Assembly: GCF_021390195.1 (NCBI RefSeq)
Contig: NZ_CP090003.1
Coordinates: forward strand, 484,001 to 548,000
Length of the DNA stretch: 64,000 nucleotides
Direction of reading: 5' to 3'
Source of the DNA: Flagellimonas sp. CMM7
GTDB lineage: Bacteria > Bacteroidota > Bacteroidia > Flavobacteriales > Flavobacteriaceae
Position numbers and translations under genes: made by a program. Shown in pieces: positions 39,662-48,575 of this stretch. Positions within the stretch are counted from its first letter, which is position 1. Every line of letters starts with the position of its first letter. The notes below the pieces were generated by a model. It was not told the DNA's origin, made no database searches, and saw only the letters and a list, made by a program, of their open reading frames with translations.

Positions 39662-39804
39662 ATAGCCTATTAATACCTGTACATTCTATTTATATGGACT
39701 CTTAATCCGTAACTGAGGGAATCCCTATAAAAACATGAAAGAGCATACCACACAGGTGCTGGTATTTTTCAGATTTTGAGCAGTGAATATGCAAATTTGA
39801 TTCC

Positions 39805-39851
39805 TCAATGAACATCTAGAATGTGTCAATTATGCATCAATACATATCAAT
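39805..39851. promoter_or_regulatory. Phased TCAAT direct repeats, candidate HTCS binding site
   Basis: TCAAT occurs at 39805, 39826, 39837 and 39847, spaced 21, 11 and 10 bp, so all lie on one helix face. A 10-bp inverted copy of AATGTGTCAA (39820-39829) reads TTGACACATT at 39881-39890. Tandem direct repeats at helical period are typical for AraC-type DNA-binding domains, such as the one ending the adjacent HTCS. Confidence 0.5.
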
Positions 39852-39952
39852 GCTCGTTTTCTATTCTCAACAGGGTTTTTTTGACACATTTTGATGTGAA
39901 ATGAGACAAAAACGCTATTGCGTTAATTATCTTTAGAAGTAACTTTATAAAA

Positions 39953-42900
39953 GTGGAAAAAAACTATGTAGGTGTTCTATTGTTGGTCTGTATGTGCAAA
40001 TTGGGTTTTGCGCAGAACTATTATTTTAAGAATTATGGTGTAGAACAAGGACTATCGCACAACACCGTTTATTGTTCGCTTCAAGACCAACAAGGGTTTC
40101 TATGGTTTGGTACAAAAAATGGGTTGAGCCGTTTTGATGGAAAGACCTTTAAGGTGTTTGGGAACAACCTTGATAGTGGGCATGGTTTAAAAGGCAATTA
40201 CATTACTTCAATACATGAATTTGACAATTTAATATGGACAGGTACGGACAAGGGTCTGTTCTCTTATAACTTTAAAAATGAAAGGTTCAATCAGGTCGAG
40301 GGAACCGAAAAATTGCTCATTCAAAAAATTGTAAGTGATGCCAACGGAGACCTTTGGTTCATTGCCAACGAAGCCGTGTACAGCTATGACGCCTCAGAAC
40401 GTAATCTCGAAAAAATTTCACAAGATTTTTTTAGAAATCCAAATGACATTGTTTTTGATAGCACAGGTGATTTATGGGTTTCTTCAAACGGGGCACTTTT
40501 TAAAAAAAATCAAAATGAAGCATCTTTTATAAAGTACCCCATTACCTTTTCACCAATAACCACAGGTTCCATAAAAATACAGGATATGATCCTGTTGGAT
40601 GACCATACCATAGCCATAGGTACGGTTCGAAATGGCGTACTGCTGTTCGACATCAATAGCAAGATCATTACCCGAGCCTTAAAAGACACTAATAAACTTT
40701 TTGTAATCCACGATCTTATGCTAAAGGATGGTGAGCTATGGATTGCTTCAGAAACCGGGGTTTTGATGTATAATTTAGAAAATGACCTCAGCACTCATTT
40801 GACCAAAGACATTAACAACCCATATTCAATTGCCGACAACGCCATTTATTCATTGACCCTCGACAGAGAGGGAGGGGTTTGGGTAGGATCCTATTTTGGC
40901 GGTGTTGATTATTACTCAAAAGCACATAACTATTTTGAAAAACACTTTCCAAATGCCTCTAAAAACTCCATAAGCGGTTTGGCGGTCAGAGAGATCCGTT
41001 CCGATAAATACAACCATCTTTGGATTGGCACAGAGGACAATGGCCTGAATAGATATGACAAAAATACGGGAATATTCATCCCGTATGCATCTGATGTACT
41101 GTCCCATTATAATATTCATGCACTGCTCATTAGGGGGCGAGAACTTTGGATAGGAAGCTATGAAAATGGAATTGATATTATGGATATTCCGTCCGGAAAA
41201 ATCAAAAAACATTATGACCTGGTCCAAGAAAGCGAACTTGACGGAAATTTCACCCAAACACTATATGAAACAAAATCAAAACAATTATTTGCCGCAAGCA
41301 CATACGGGGTGCAACGCTTTAACAATAAGATGGACATCTTTGAAAAGTCGGATTATTTTCCAGAAAAGTACAATTACAGCTCTTTGATTGAAGATACTAA
41401 AGGCAATTTATGGGCAGGGTCCAGGAATGGGCTGTACTATTATAATCAGATTACCGATGAAAAAGGATACTTCAAAAATGATGAAAACGATTCCTCAAGT
41501 TTGAGTTGTAATATGGTCAACGGCCTTTTTCGCGATAGTAAAGACAATATTTGGATCACTACAGAAAATGGCCTAAACGTATTTGACTACAAAACACATA
41601 CTTTTAAGGTTCTTAATACGTCTGATGGCTTTCCTAGCAATGTTTTTTATGCCATCGTTGAAGATGATGAACAATCGCTGTGGATAACCACCGCCAACGG
41701 CTTGGTGAAATTTAACCCCATTGACAAAGGCATCATTACATATACCAAAGCAAATGGTCTTTTGAGCAATCAATTCAACTATAACTCTGTATACAAAGAT
41801 CCGGACGGAAGCATTTACATCGGTAGTATCAACGGAATGATAAGCTTTGAACCGAAAGCCTTCGTCAAAAATAATTTTAGCCCTCCGGCAATTATTACAT
41901 CTCTAAAAATTGAAAACAAAGAGGCTGAAATCGGGGCGAAAAACTCCCCTTTAACCGAATCTATCACCAGCATCGACGAGCTTGAACTCGATTATACGCA
42001 ATCTACCTTTAGTTTAGACTTTGCCACACTTGGGTATGCCTCACCAGAGACGACCGAATACTGGTACAAAATGGACGGTTTAAGTAACAATTGGATTCCT
42101 TTAAAAAATGAAAACCGTGCTTTTTTTACCGAGTTGCCCATTGGCAACTATACTTTCAATGTAAAATCAAAAAACGGTAGTGGTGTGTGGAGCTCAAGTA
42201 TCACAAGCCTGAAGATAGAAGTGTTGCCCCCTATATGGCTGTCAACCACAGCTTATGTCCTGTATGCCATAATTGGTTTTTCCTCACTGTTCTTTGTCCT
42301 TCGCTATTACCATAACCATAACGAACTAAAGAACCAGAGTAGACTACACCAAGTGGAAAACGAAAAAGAAAAAGAGTTGTACGAGGCTAAAATTGATTTT
42401 TTTACCAATGTTTCGCATGAAATACGCACACCTTTATCACTGATCAAAAGTCCTTTGGAAAAGATTTTAAAAAAAAATTATCCGGACCCAGAGCTCACGG
42501 ACAACCTTTCCATTATCAAAAAAAATACCTCAAGGCTCCTAAACCTTGTCAACGAGCTCTTGGATTTTAGAAAAACCGAGATGGAGGTCATGAGCCTTTC
42601 TTTTATTCTGGTCAATGTTTCTGGATTAATCAGACGTATTCATGAAAGGTTCAAAAAAGAAATCGAGAACAAGAACATTGATTTTGTTTTTGAAATGGGT
42701 ACTGAGGACATCTACGCTTATTTGGACGAAGAGGCGGTAAGAAAAATATTGAGCAACCTTATAGGTAATGCCATAAAATATTCTGACAAAAAAATTATTG
42801 TGAGTCTTAAAGCAGCAGAGAAGCATTTAGAATTTCGCATACAGAACGATGGTCCCTTGGTGCCAGAAGATTTAAAAGATAAAATTTTCGACCCCTTTTA

Positions 42901-43906
42901 TAGATTGGAAGCGGCCAAGAAGACAAAAGGTACGGGTATAGGTCTATCGCTAGCACTGTCTCTATCAGAAATGCATAATGGAAGTTTGAGCCTGGACACT
43001 ACTTCAAAGACCATGAATGTTTTTGTGCTAAAATTACCTTTGCACCAAGAAAAGCAAATTCATCTTTATGAAGAAGTGGCAGATCGACAAATCAACATGC
43101 CCCTTCAACATAGTTCTGAATCAGACGAAGTGAATGAATCAAAACCTGTGTTACTTCTTGTAGAAGACAATCTTGACCTTTTGGACTTTATGGCAAAAGA
43201 ACTGGAAACCGTCTACCATATCATAAAATGTGACAACGCTGAAGACGCACTTGCGCAGTTGGATGACCGCAATGTTCATTTAATCGTAAGTGATATAAAC
43301 ATGCCCGGTATGGACGGGTTTTTATTTTGCAACCTCATTAAGACCTCAATAGCCTACAGCCATATTCCCATTATATTGTTAACAGCCAAAACAAATATAG
43401 CATCTAAGGTCGAAGGTCTGGAATCAGGAGCCGATGCCTATATTGAAAAACCCTTTTCGATGGATTTTTTAAGGGTGCGTATCCAAAATCTTTTAGAGAA
43501 CAGAAGGCACATCGTAGAGCATTATACTAGTTCTCCCTTGGCCCACATTCGCAGTATTGCAAGTACAAAAACAGATAAAACATTCATTGAAAAACTTGAC
43601 AGGATAATTGAAGAGAATATAGAAAATCCTGATTTGAACGTTGAAACTTTGTCTGAAATTATGCACATGAGTCGTTCTACCCTCTATAGAAAAATTGACA
43701 GTATATCAAGTTTAAGCCCCAATGAGCTCATTAATATCTCTAGGCTCAAAAAAGCCGCAATATTGTTGACAGAAGATGATTATAGAATTTATGAAGTTGC
43801 AGAAATGGTGGGGTATAACTCCGCCACAAGATTTGGGAGAAACTTTCACAAACAGTTCAACATGACACCGAGTGAATATAAATCTAACCAAAACTCCAAC
43901 CTATAA
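39953..43906 (+). CDS. Hybrid two-component system sensor-regulator (HTCS)
   Basis: Single-chain sensor and regulator of 1317 aa. It starts at GTG (39953), giving a signal peptide ending GFAQ; no better ATG exists. The order is a periplasmic double beta-propeller of reg_prop repeats (LWFGTKNGLSRFDG, WIGTEDNGLNRYDK), Y_Y_Y domain (about 675-755), one membrane segment (about 762-783), HisKA with phospho-accepting His822 in VSHEIRTPLSL, HATPase (GTGIGLSLALSL), receiver with Asp1114 in VSDINMPGMDGF, and a C-terminal AraC HTH. It senses an oligosaccharide in the periplasm and activates the local SusCD operon. Given the neighbours, a manno-oligosaccharide is likely. Confidence 0.95.
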   Translation: MEKNYVGVLLLVCMCKLGFAQNYYFKNYGVEQGLSHNTVYCSLQDQQGFLWFGTKNGLSRFDGKTFKVFGNNLDSGHGLKGNYITSIHEFDNLIWTGTDKGLFSYNFKNERFNQVEGTEKLLIQKIVSDANGDLWFIANEAVYSYDASERNLEKISQDFFRNPNDIVFDSTGDLWVSSNGALFKKNQNEASFIKYPITFSPITTGSIKIQDMILLDDHTIAIGTVRNGVLLFDINSKIITRALKDTNKLFVIHDLMLKDGELWIASETGVLMYNLENDLSTHLTKDINNPYSIADNAIYSLTLDREGGVWVGSYFGGVDYYSKAHNYFEKHFPNASKNSISGLAVREIRSDKYNHLWIGTEDNGLNRYDKNTGIFIPYASDVLSHYNIHALLIRGRELWIGSYENGIDIMDIPSGKIKKHYDLVQESELDGNFTQTLYETKSKQLFAASTYGVQRFNNKMDIFEKSDYFPEKYNYSSLIEDTKGNLWAGSRNGLYYYNQITDEKGYFKNDENDSSSLSCNMVNGLFRDSKDNIWITTENGLNVFDYKTHTFKVLNTSDGFPSNVFYAIVEDDEQSLWITTANGLVKFNPIDKGIITYTKANGLLSNQFNYNSVYKDPDGSIYIGSINGMISFEPKAFVKNNFSPPAIITSLKIENKEAEIGAKNSPLTESITSIDELELDYTQSTFSLDFATLGYASPETTEYWYKMDGLSNNWIPLKNENRAFFTELPIGNYTFNVKSKNGSGVWSSSITSLKIEVLPPIWLSTTAYVLYAIIGFSSLFFVLRYYHNHNELKNQSRLHQVENEKEKELYEAKIDFFTNVSHEIRTPLSLIKSPLEKILKKNYPDPELTDNLSIIKKNTSRLLNLVNELLDFRKTEMEVMSLSFILVNVSGLIRRIHERFKKEIENKNIDFVFEMGTEDIYAYLDEEAVRKILSNLIGNAIKYSDKKIIVSLKAAEKHLEFRIQNDGPLVPEDLKDKIFDPFYRLEAAKKTKGTGIGLSLALSLSEMHNGSLSLDTTSKTMNVFVLKLPLHQEKQIHLYEEVADRQINMPLQHSSESDEVNESKPVLLLVEDNLDLLDFMAKELETVYHIIKCDNAEDALAQLDDRNVHLIVSDINMPGMDGFLFCNLIKTSIAYSHIPIILLTAKTNIASKVEGLESGADAYIEKPFSMDFLRVRIQNLLENRRHIVEHYTSSPLAHIRSIASTKTDKTFIEKLDRIIEENIENPDLNVETLSEIMHMSRSTLYRKIDSISSLSPNELINISRLKKAAILLTEDDYRIYEVAEMVGYNSATRFGRNFHKQFNMTPSEYKSNQNSNL

Positions 43907-44393
43907 TTTGATTTAGGATTGCTTAAGTTTAATGTACTTTTCAATTAAGAAGCCACACCACTCTAATAAAAGTTACTTTTTTTAGGTTCTTATAGTCCTC
44001 AATTATTGATATGCTATTTATCAGAAAGCTGCTAAGCATATGTCATAGTATTAAAAGTAAGACCAATATCATAAAGCTTCAAGTCACTTCCACCCTTGTC
44101 TGTCAACACAGTTGCTCGACCATTCAGCTGTTCCGGGTTTATTTGCTAGGCGTTTTCTAGCGATTATCATATCTCCCATTCTTTTAAGGTTATTTCATTT
44201 CAGCTCGGGATTTCAATTCGTATTTTGGATTATAATCCCATTTGGCCCCGATGAATTCCTCAAGTTGAGATACATTGATCTTTTTGATACTTCGTCCAAG
44301 CTATCTGAGTACTTTTTTGGTAATGTAAAGCTTATCTTCCAAGGCTGTCGTCTGGAGGCCAGGTATTATATTCCATAATGACACAATAATAAC
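43907..44393. other. 487-bp gap containing an integrase relic
   Basis: The right two-thirds (44040-44375) is a decayed integrase fragment, listed separately. The rest holds nothing recognisable. Confidence 0.5.
44040..44375 (-). pseudogene. Tyrosine-integrase fragment, heavily decayed
   Basis: Minus-strand reading gives LEDKLYITKKVLR, then IKKINVSQLEEFIGAKWDYN, PKYELKSRAE, ITLKEW, IIARKRLANKPGTAE and SSNCVD, across stops and frameshifts. It aligns step by step with the second integrase pseudogene: LEDKLYIAKKVLRE, IDKINVSQLTEIIEDKWNYN, IIARKRLANKPETAE. It covers the end of the arm-binding domain and the core-binding domain only; the catalytic domain is absent. Confidence 0.82.
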
Positions 44394-45452
44394 TCACTTA
44401 ACAAAGTCTTCGTAATAGGCTATATTAGATTTCATAACAATATCAATTGGTAAGTAGGTTGATGTATTTATAGGAGTCTTTTTGATTAAAAGGTCATAGA
44501 ACATCTGAATACCATAATAGGCTTGGGTATAGGGTCTTTGGGAGATTAAAAAATCGATAAGATCTTCTTTTAAATGGATGACATTTTGATCTATTAAATC
44601 GTAACCAATCAAAATAGGTTTATCCATTTCACTAAAAACAGGAGCAATTTTATGGATGGCATTGGTGACAAAAACCCCTTGTATATCATGGTTATTTTGC
44701 ATTATTCTTTTTAATTCGGATGTCATCAAATCTTTGTTCTTGTCAATTGCGTCATATTTGTAAAGGGTTATTCCTTTATCTACAAAAAATTCCCTAAAAC
44801 CCTCTTCACGTAAATCAAAATGTATGTGGTTGTCATGCGCGCTTACAATTGATACAATAAGAATTGAAGCGTCAAAAGAAATACACTTGCTCACCAATTC
44901 AGCTGCCATATAACCACTATCCTTTGAATTTTGTCCAATAAAAGGGAGTTCACGGAGCTCAGGAATTTGAGTGTCGAACAAAACGACAGGCACTTCCCGC
45001 CCTTCCATGTGAGATACAAATTCTATGGCCTCATCTTTGAAAACAGGAACCATGAGCACACCATCATGATCTTTTTCTAGAACGCTATTGGATTGATCAA
45101 TAAACGATTGCTGGCTATTCTGTTGAAAATGATAAAGATCAACGTTAAAACCATAGGGTGTCATATCTTCCATCACATCTTTAAAACCCTTTTCATGCTC
45201 CAACCAAAAGGGTATTTCTTCAGAACCTTTCGGAAATAAAACTGCTATATTGAACTCCTTCTTCGATTTCAACCTACTTGCAAGAATATTTGGCTTATAC
45301 CCCAGTTCCTTGATTGCTTGGAGTATACGTTCACGGGTAGCCTCCGAAACACCGCCTCTATTATTGAGCACCTTGTCTACAGGGCCTGTTGAAACTCCTG
45401 CATATTTTGCTATATCCTTAATTCCAATATGATTTTTCTTCTTTTTTAACAT
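44394..45452 (-). CDS. LacI-family transcriptional regulator
   Basis: 352 aa. The N-terminal LacI helix-turn-helix and hinge is clear: IGIKDIAKYAGVSTGPVDKV, then LNNRGGVSEATRERILQAIK and ELGYKPN. The rest is a periplasmic-binding-protein-like sugar sensor (NIAVLFPKGSEEIPFW, GVLMVPVF, VPVVLFDTQIPEL). It is divergent from a sugar-metabolic operon, and two perfect palindromes of LacI type lie between them, so it is very likely the operon's repressor, released by a small sugar. The effector is unknown. Confidence 0.94.
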   Translation of the reverse strand: MLKKKKNHIGIKDIAKYAGVSTGPVDKVLNNRGGVSEATRERILQAIKELGYKPNILASRLKSKKEFNIAVLFPKGSEEIPFWLEHEKGFKDVMEDMTPYGFNVDLYHFQQNSQQSFIDQSNSVLEKDHDGVLMVPVFKDEAIEFVSHMEGREVPVVLFDTQIPELRELPFIGQNSKDSGYMAAELVSKCISFDASILIVSIVSAHDNHIHFDLREEGFREFFVDKGITLYKYDAIDKNKDLMTSELKRIMQNNHDIQGVFVTNAIHKIAPVFSEMDKPILIGYDLIDQNVIHLKEDLIDFLISQRPYTQAYYGIQMFYDLLIKKTPINTSTYLPIDIVMKSNIAYYEDFVK

Positions 45453-45479
45453 TAAATCAATCTGTTTTTTGCAAAAAAA

Positions 45480-45510
45480 TTGTTTTTGAATTCAAATATA
45501 CATATGTTTG
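45480..45510 (+). promoter_or_regulatory. Bacteroidota promoter of the LacI-controlled operon
   Basis: A TTG at 45480-45482 and TATGTTTG at 45503-45510 match the -33 TTG / -7 TAnnTTTG pattern with 20 bases between. Transcription would start within the first operator at 45514-45539, so repressor binding should block it. On the opposite strand TATATTTG (45493-45500) may serve lacI. Confidence 0.6.
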
Positions 45511-45513
45511 TTT

Positions 45514-45539
45514 TAAAATAGTGAACGTTCACTATTTTA
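45514..45539. promoter_or_regulatory. LacI-type operator O1, perfect 26-bp palindrome
   Basis: The half-site TAAAATAGTGAAC is followed directly by its exact reverse complement. The central AACGTT fits LacI-family operators, which are usually even palindromes with a central CG step. It starts three bases after the -7 element. Confidence 0.85.
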
Positions 45540-45548
45540 TTTTTACAC

Positions 45549-45570
45549 AAATAGTGAACGTTCACTATTT
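45549..45570. promoter_or_regulatory. LacI-type operator O2, perfect 22-bp palindrome
   Basis: Same core as O1 (half-site AAATAGTGAAC). Its centre is 33 bp from that of O1, about three helical turns, so two dimers could bind one face. It ends 12 bp before the first start codon of the operon and so overlaps its leader. Confidence 0.85.
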
Positions 45571-45582
45571 TAATAGCTGATT

Positions 45583-46446
45583 ATGAAAGTAGGAATAGAT
45601 AGTTATTGTTACCATCGTTTTTTTGGTGAAGTCTATCCAGGACAAGATGCTCCGGAAAAAACAATTTCACTTGAGGAATTCCTTGATAAGGCCATCGCTC
45701 TTAATATTGACGGCTTGTCACTGGAATCTTGCTTTATACCACAATTTGATGATGGTTATTTGGCAAATATTAAAAGAATATTGGACAATGCTGGTTTGGA
45801 TCGCGTATATGCTTGGGGGCATCCTGATGGATTGGAAGGAGGTACCAATTTAGAGGCTTATGACGAAATGATAGCACATATCGATTATGCAACCAAAATA
45901 GGTGCCGATGTTATGCGAGTGGTAGGCAGCAGCCATCTTTTTAGGTTTGAAGCTCATGATCAACGGCTAGACAAGCTAACGGAAATGTTCCGAAGTGCCG
46001 TTCAGATAGCAAAAAGAAAAGGAGTTCGCCTTGCTATAGAAAACCATATTGATTTTGATTCTGACGAAGTTTTAAAATTGATAAAAGCTGTTGATTCAGA
46101 ATATTTTGGCGTCAACTTTGATACAGGGAATTTTCTTCGTGTTTTGGATGATCCCATTCAAGGAATGAAAAAATTGGCGCCATATGTTTTTGCAACACAT
46201 ATAAAAGATTTATTGCCCGTAAAAGAAATTGCCGTAAATGAATGGAACTTTTTCTCTTGCGTACCAACCGGATTAGGAATAATAGACAACTCAAAACTCA
46301 TTCGACTCCTTAAAGATGCCGATTACAAAGGTTTTCTAGCAGTTGAGATTGATAACTTACATCCTGACTACTCCAACAAAGAAGAAAAAGTTATTGCCGC
46401 AAGCATAAAAGAGCTTAAAAAACTAGCCACATTGGTTTCTAAATAA
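45583..46446 (+). CDS. Sugar isomerase/epimerase-like TIM-barrel protein
   Basis: 287-aa xylose-isomerase-like TIM barrel, cytoplasmic (no signal). Likely metal-binding segments are LAIENHIDF, GVNFDTGNF, FATHIKDL and FLAVEIDNLHPD. The family includes ketose 3-epimerases, inosose dehydratases and lyases, so the reaction is uncertain. It is the first gene of the LacI-controlled operon. Its stop overlaps the start of the oxidoreductase gene (TAATG), arguing that the two proteins work in consecutive steps. Confidence 0.85.
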   Translation: MKVGIDSYCYHRFFGEVYPGQDAPEKTISLEEFLDKAIALNIDGLSLESCFIPQFDDGYLANIKRILDNAGLDRVYAWGHPDGLEGGTNLEAYDEMIAHIDYATKIGADVMRVVGSSHLFRFEAHDQRLDKLTEMFRSAVQIAKRKGVRLAIENHIDFDSDEVLKLIKAVDSEYFGVNFDTGNFLRVLDDPIQGMKKLAPYVFATHIKDLLPVKEIAVNEWNFFSCVPTGLGIIDNSKLIRLLKDADYKGFLAVEIDNLHPDYSNKEEKVIAASIKELKKLATLVSK

Positions 46447-47609
46447 TGAATAAAAAAAAGCTAAATATTGGCATCATAGGTTATAACTTTATGGGGAAGG
46501 CCCATAGCAACGCATGGAAAAAAGTTTCCAAATTCTTTGACACTTCAGCTGAGCCCGTTTTAAAAGTGGCCTGTGGGCAAAACTTAGAAAATTTAACCAA
46601 TTTTGCTGATAAATGGGGATGGGAAGAGGTAGAGACAGATTGGAAAAAGCTTATCAAGAGGCCAGATATAGAGATTATAGATATTGCACTACCACCACAC
46701 CTACATTATGAAATTGCTGTAGCCGCAGCAAAAGCTGGAAAACATATCTTTTGCGAAAAGCCTATTGCCATGAATTTGGAACAGGCCATGGATATGTACG
46801 AAAAAAGTGAAGCATGTAATGTAGTGCATTATCTGAACCATAACTATAGAAGGGTGCCTGCAATAGCCCTTGCCAAGCAGATGATAAATAATGGCACGAT
46901 AGGCAACATATATCATTGGCGATGTGCTTATCAACAAGATTGGATTACCAGCCCTGATTTTCCGCTAACTTGGCAGTTGCAAGCTCAATATGCCAAGGCC
47001 GGGCCTCACTGGGATCTTAACTCACACTGTGTGGACCTAGCACATTTTCTAGTGGGTGATATTACGGATGTTACATGCATTACCAAAAACTTTATAGCAG
47101 AAAGACCCCTTGCTAAAAAAGGAGGCACACGCAATCTCAAAGCTGAGGTCGGTAGTACTGAAATGGGCAAGGTCACTGTAGAAGATGCCGTATTGATGAT
47201 GGTCAATTTTAAGAACGGTGCCATCGGCTCATTTGAGGCCACACGATTCGCCAATGGTCGCAAGAACAAATTGTCTTTTGAGATTTACGGCAGTAAGGGG
47301 AGCCTAACATTTAATCTAGAGCGGTTAAATGAGTTGCATTACTATTCCCAAGAAGACAAGGATGGCCTAAAGGGGTTCAGAACAATTTCCGTAACCGAAG
47401 ATAGCCACCCTTATGTAAGCCATTGGTGGCCAGCTGGCCATATAATTGGATACGAACACACTTTTGTACATGCGGCTTCCGATTTCATAGAAGCAGTGGC
47501 AAACAATGCCAACATAGAGCCCAATTTCAAAGATGGTGTGGCAATCATTAAGGTGTTAGAAGCAGGATTACGATCATCAATTGAAAAAAGAACGATAGCA
47601 ATAGACTAG
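46446..47609 (+). CDS. Gfo/Idh/MocA-family NAD(P)-dependent sugar oxidoreductase
   Basis: 387 aa. N-terminal Rossmann fold with GIIGYNFMGKAHSNAWKK (about 9-26), the catalytic-lysine motif HIFCEKPIAMNL, and a C-terminal alpha/beta domain with NHNYRRVPA and HWDLNSHCVDLAHFL. No export signal is visible, so cytoplasmic. Such enzymes oxidise or reduce sugars or inositols at a ring carbon, commonly C3 of a glycoside. It is coupled to the TIM-barrel gene. The real substrate cannot be read from sequence. Confidence 0.93.
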   Translation: MNKKKLNIGIIGYNFMGKAHSNAWKKVSKFFDTSAEPVLKVACGQNLENLTNFADKWGWEEVETDWKKLIKRPDIEIIDIALPPHLHYEIAVAAAKAGKHIFCEKPIAMNLEQAMDMYEKSEACNVVHYLNHNYRRVPAIALAKQMINNGTIGNIYHWRCAYQQDWITSPDFPLTWQLQAQYAKAGPHWDLNSHCVDLAHFLVGDITDVTCITKNFIAERPLAKKGGTRNLKAEVGSTEMGKVTVEDAVLMMVNFKNGAIGSFEATRFANGRKNKLSFEIYGSKGSLTFNLERLNELHYYSQEDKDGLKGFRTISVTEDSHPYVSHWWPAGHIIGYEHTFVHAASDFIEAVANNANIEPNFKDGVAIIKVLEAGLRSSIEKRTIAID

Positions 47610-47645
47610 ATATTTTTAAGCAAAGGAATCTAAAGCATAGAAAAA

Positions 47646-48524
47646 ATGGAGAATGATTTAAAAGAACAATTTCTAAAAAACGGGTATGTGATTATCGATG
47701 CACTCTCAGAAGAAGAGATCAATGATTTCAGAATGGTTATAGACAAGTTGTTGAGTACAAAAGCAGTGAGTGATGATGATACCCCCAAAAGTTCGTCTTT
47801 CCAGCATTTAGGGGATGCTTTGGCCGATTTTGGAAAAGAGGCGAGACAATACTATTTTCACCTACTTACCAAACCTGGAACGGAACCAATACACCATGCC
47901 TTTTATAACCCTAAAATCTTAAAAGTCGTTGAGCAAATAATAGGCCCTGACCTAATCGTTAACAATGCCTCCATATTGGCAGCCAATGTGGGAACCTCAT
48001 ACACATTGGGTTGGCACAGGGATATCATTCAAATACCGCAAGATGAAATTGATGATTGGTTATTTTCTGCTGAAAGATTTCACAATAGCGTTCAAATCAA
48101 CTTACCACTTGTGGATGAAAATTCACTCTGGATAGTACCAAAAAGTCATAACAGACCTAATACAGAAGAAGAAAATACAGCTTTTCAAGGGTCTAAACAC
48201 TATGCGCCAGTTGGTGTGGAAATGCCGGGAGGCGTACCTGTTAAGTTAAAAGCCGGACAGGCCGTGCTTTACAACAACAATTTAATACATAGGGGGTACA
48301 CGGAAACCATGAAAATCCCTAGAAGGACATTACATATGGGTTACCACAGTAACGCTTTTCCACCTACATGGCATTTTTATTTGCTGAACAGGGATTTGCT
48401 CACAGAAGATTATCTAAAAACACTGGATCCGATTATGAAAGCTATGATGGAAAAGTATATCGAATGTCGTGATAGATATCCAAAAATGGAAGATACTTGG
48501 AGGGCAAAATATGTTTCGAGCTAA
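47646..48524 (+). CDS. Phytanoyl-CoA dioxygenase (PhyH)-family Fe(II)/2-oxoglutarate oxygenase
   Basis: 292 aa, cytoplasmic. The iron triad is visible: His124-x-Asp126 in LGWHRDIIQ and His215 in NNNLIHRGYTE. Arginines in IPRRTLHMGYH could bind 2-oxoglutarate. It is located between the Gfo/Idh/MocA oxidoreductase and a SusCD pair, an unusual partner for glycan import, suggesting oxidative removal or modification of a substituent such as a methyl ether (inference). The family is broad; the substrate is unknown. Confidence 0.88.
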   Translation: MENDLKEQFLKNGYVIIDALSEEEINDFRMVIDKLLSTKAVSDDDTPKSSSFQHLGDALADFGKEARQYYFHLLTKPGTEPIHHAFYNPKILKVVEQIIGPDLIVNNASILAANVGTSYTLGWHRDIIQIPQDEIDDWLFSAERFHNSVQINLPLVDENSLWIVPKSHNRPNTEEENTAFQGSKHYAPVGVEMPGGVPVKLKAGQAVLYNNNLIHRGYTETMKIPRRTLHMGYHSNAFPPTWHFYLLNRDLLTEDYLKTLDPIMKAMMEKYIECRDRYPKMEDTWRAKYVSS

Positions 48525-48575
48525 ATATTCAATACGATTACAAATTTAATTTAACCGATAACTAACAAAACAATT

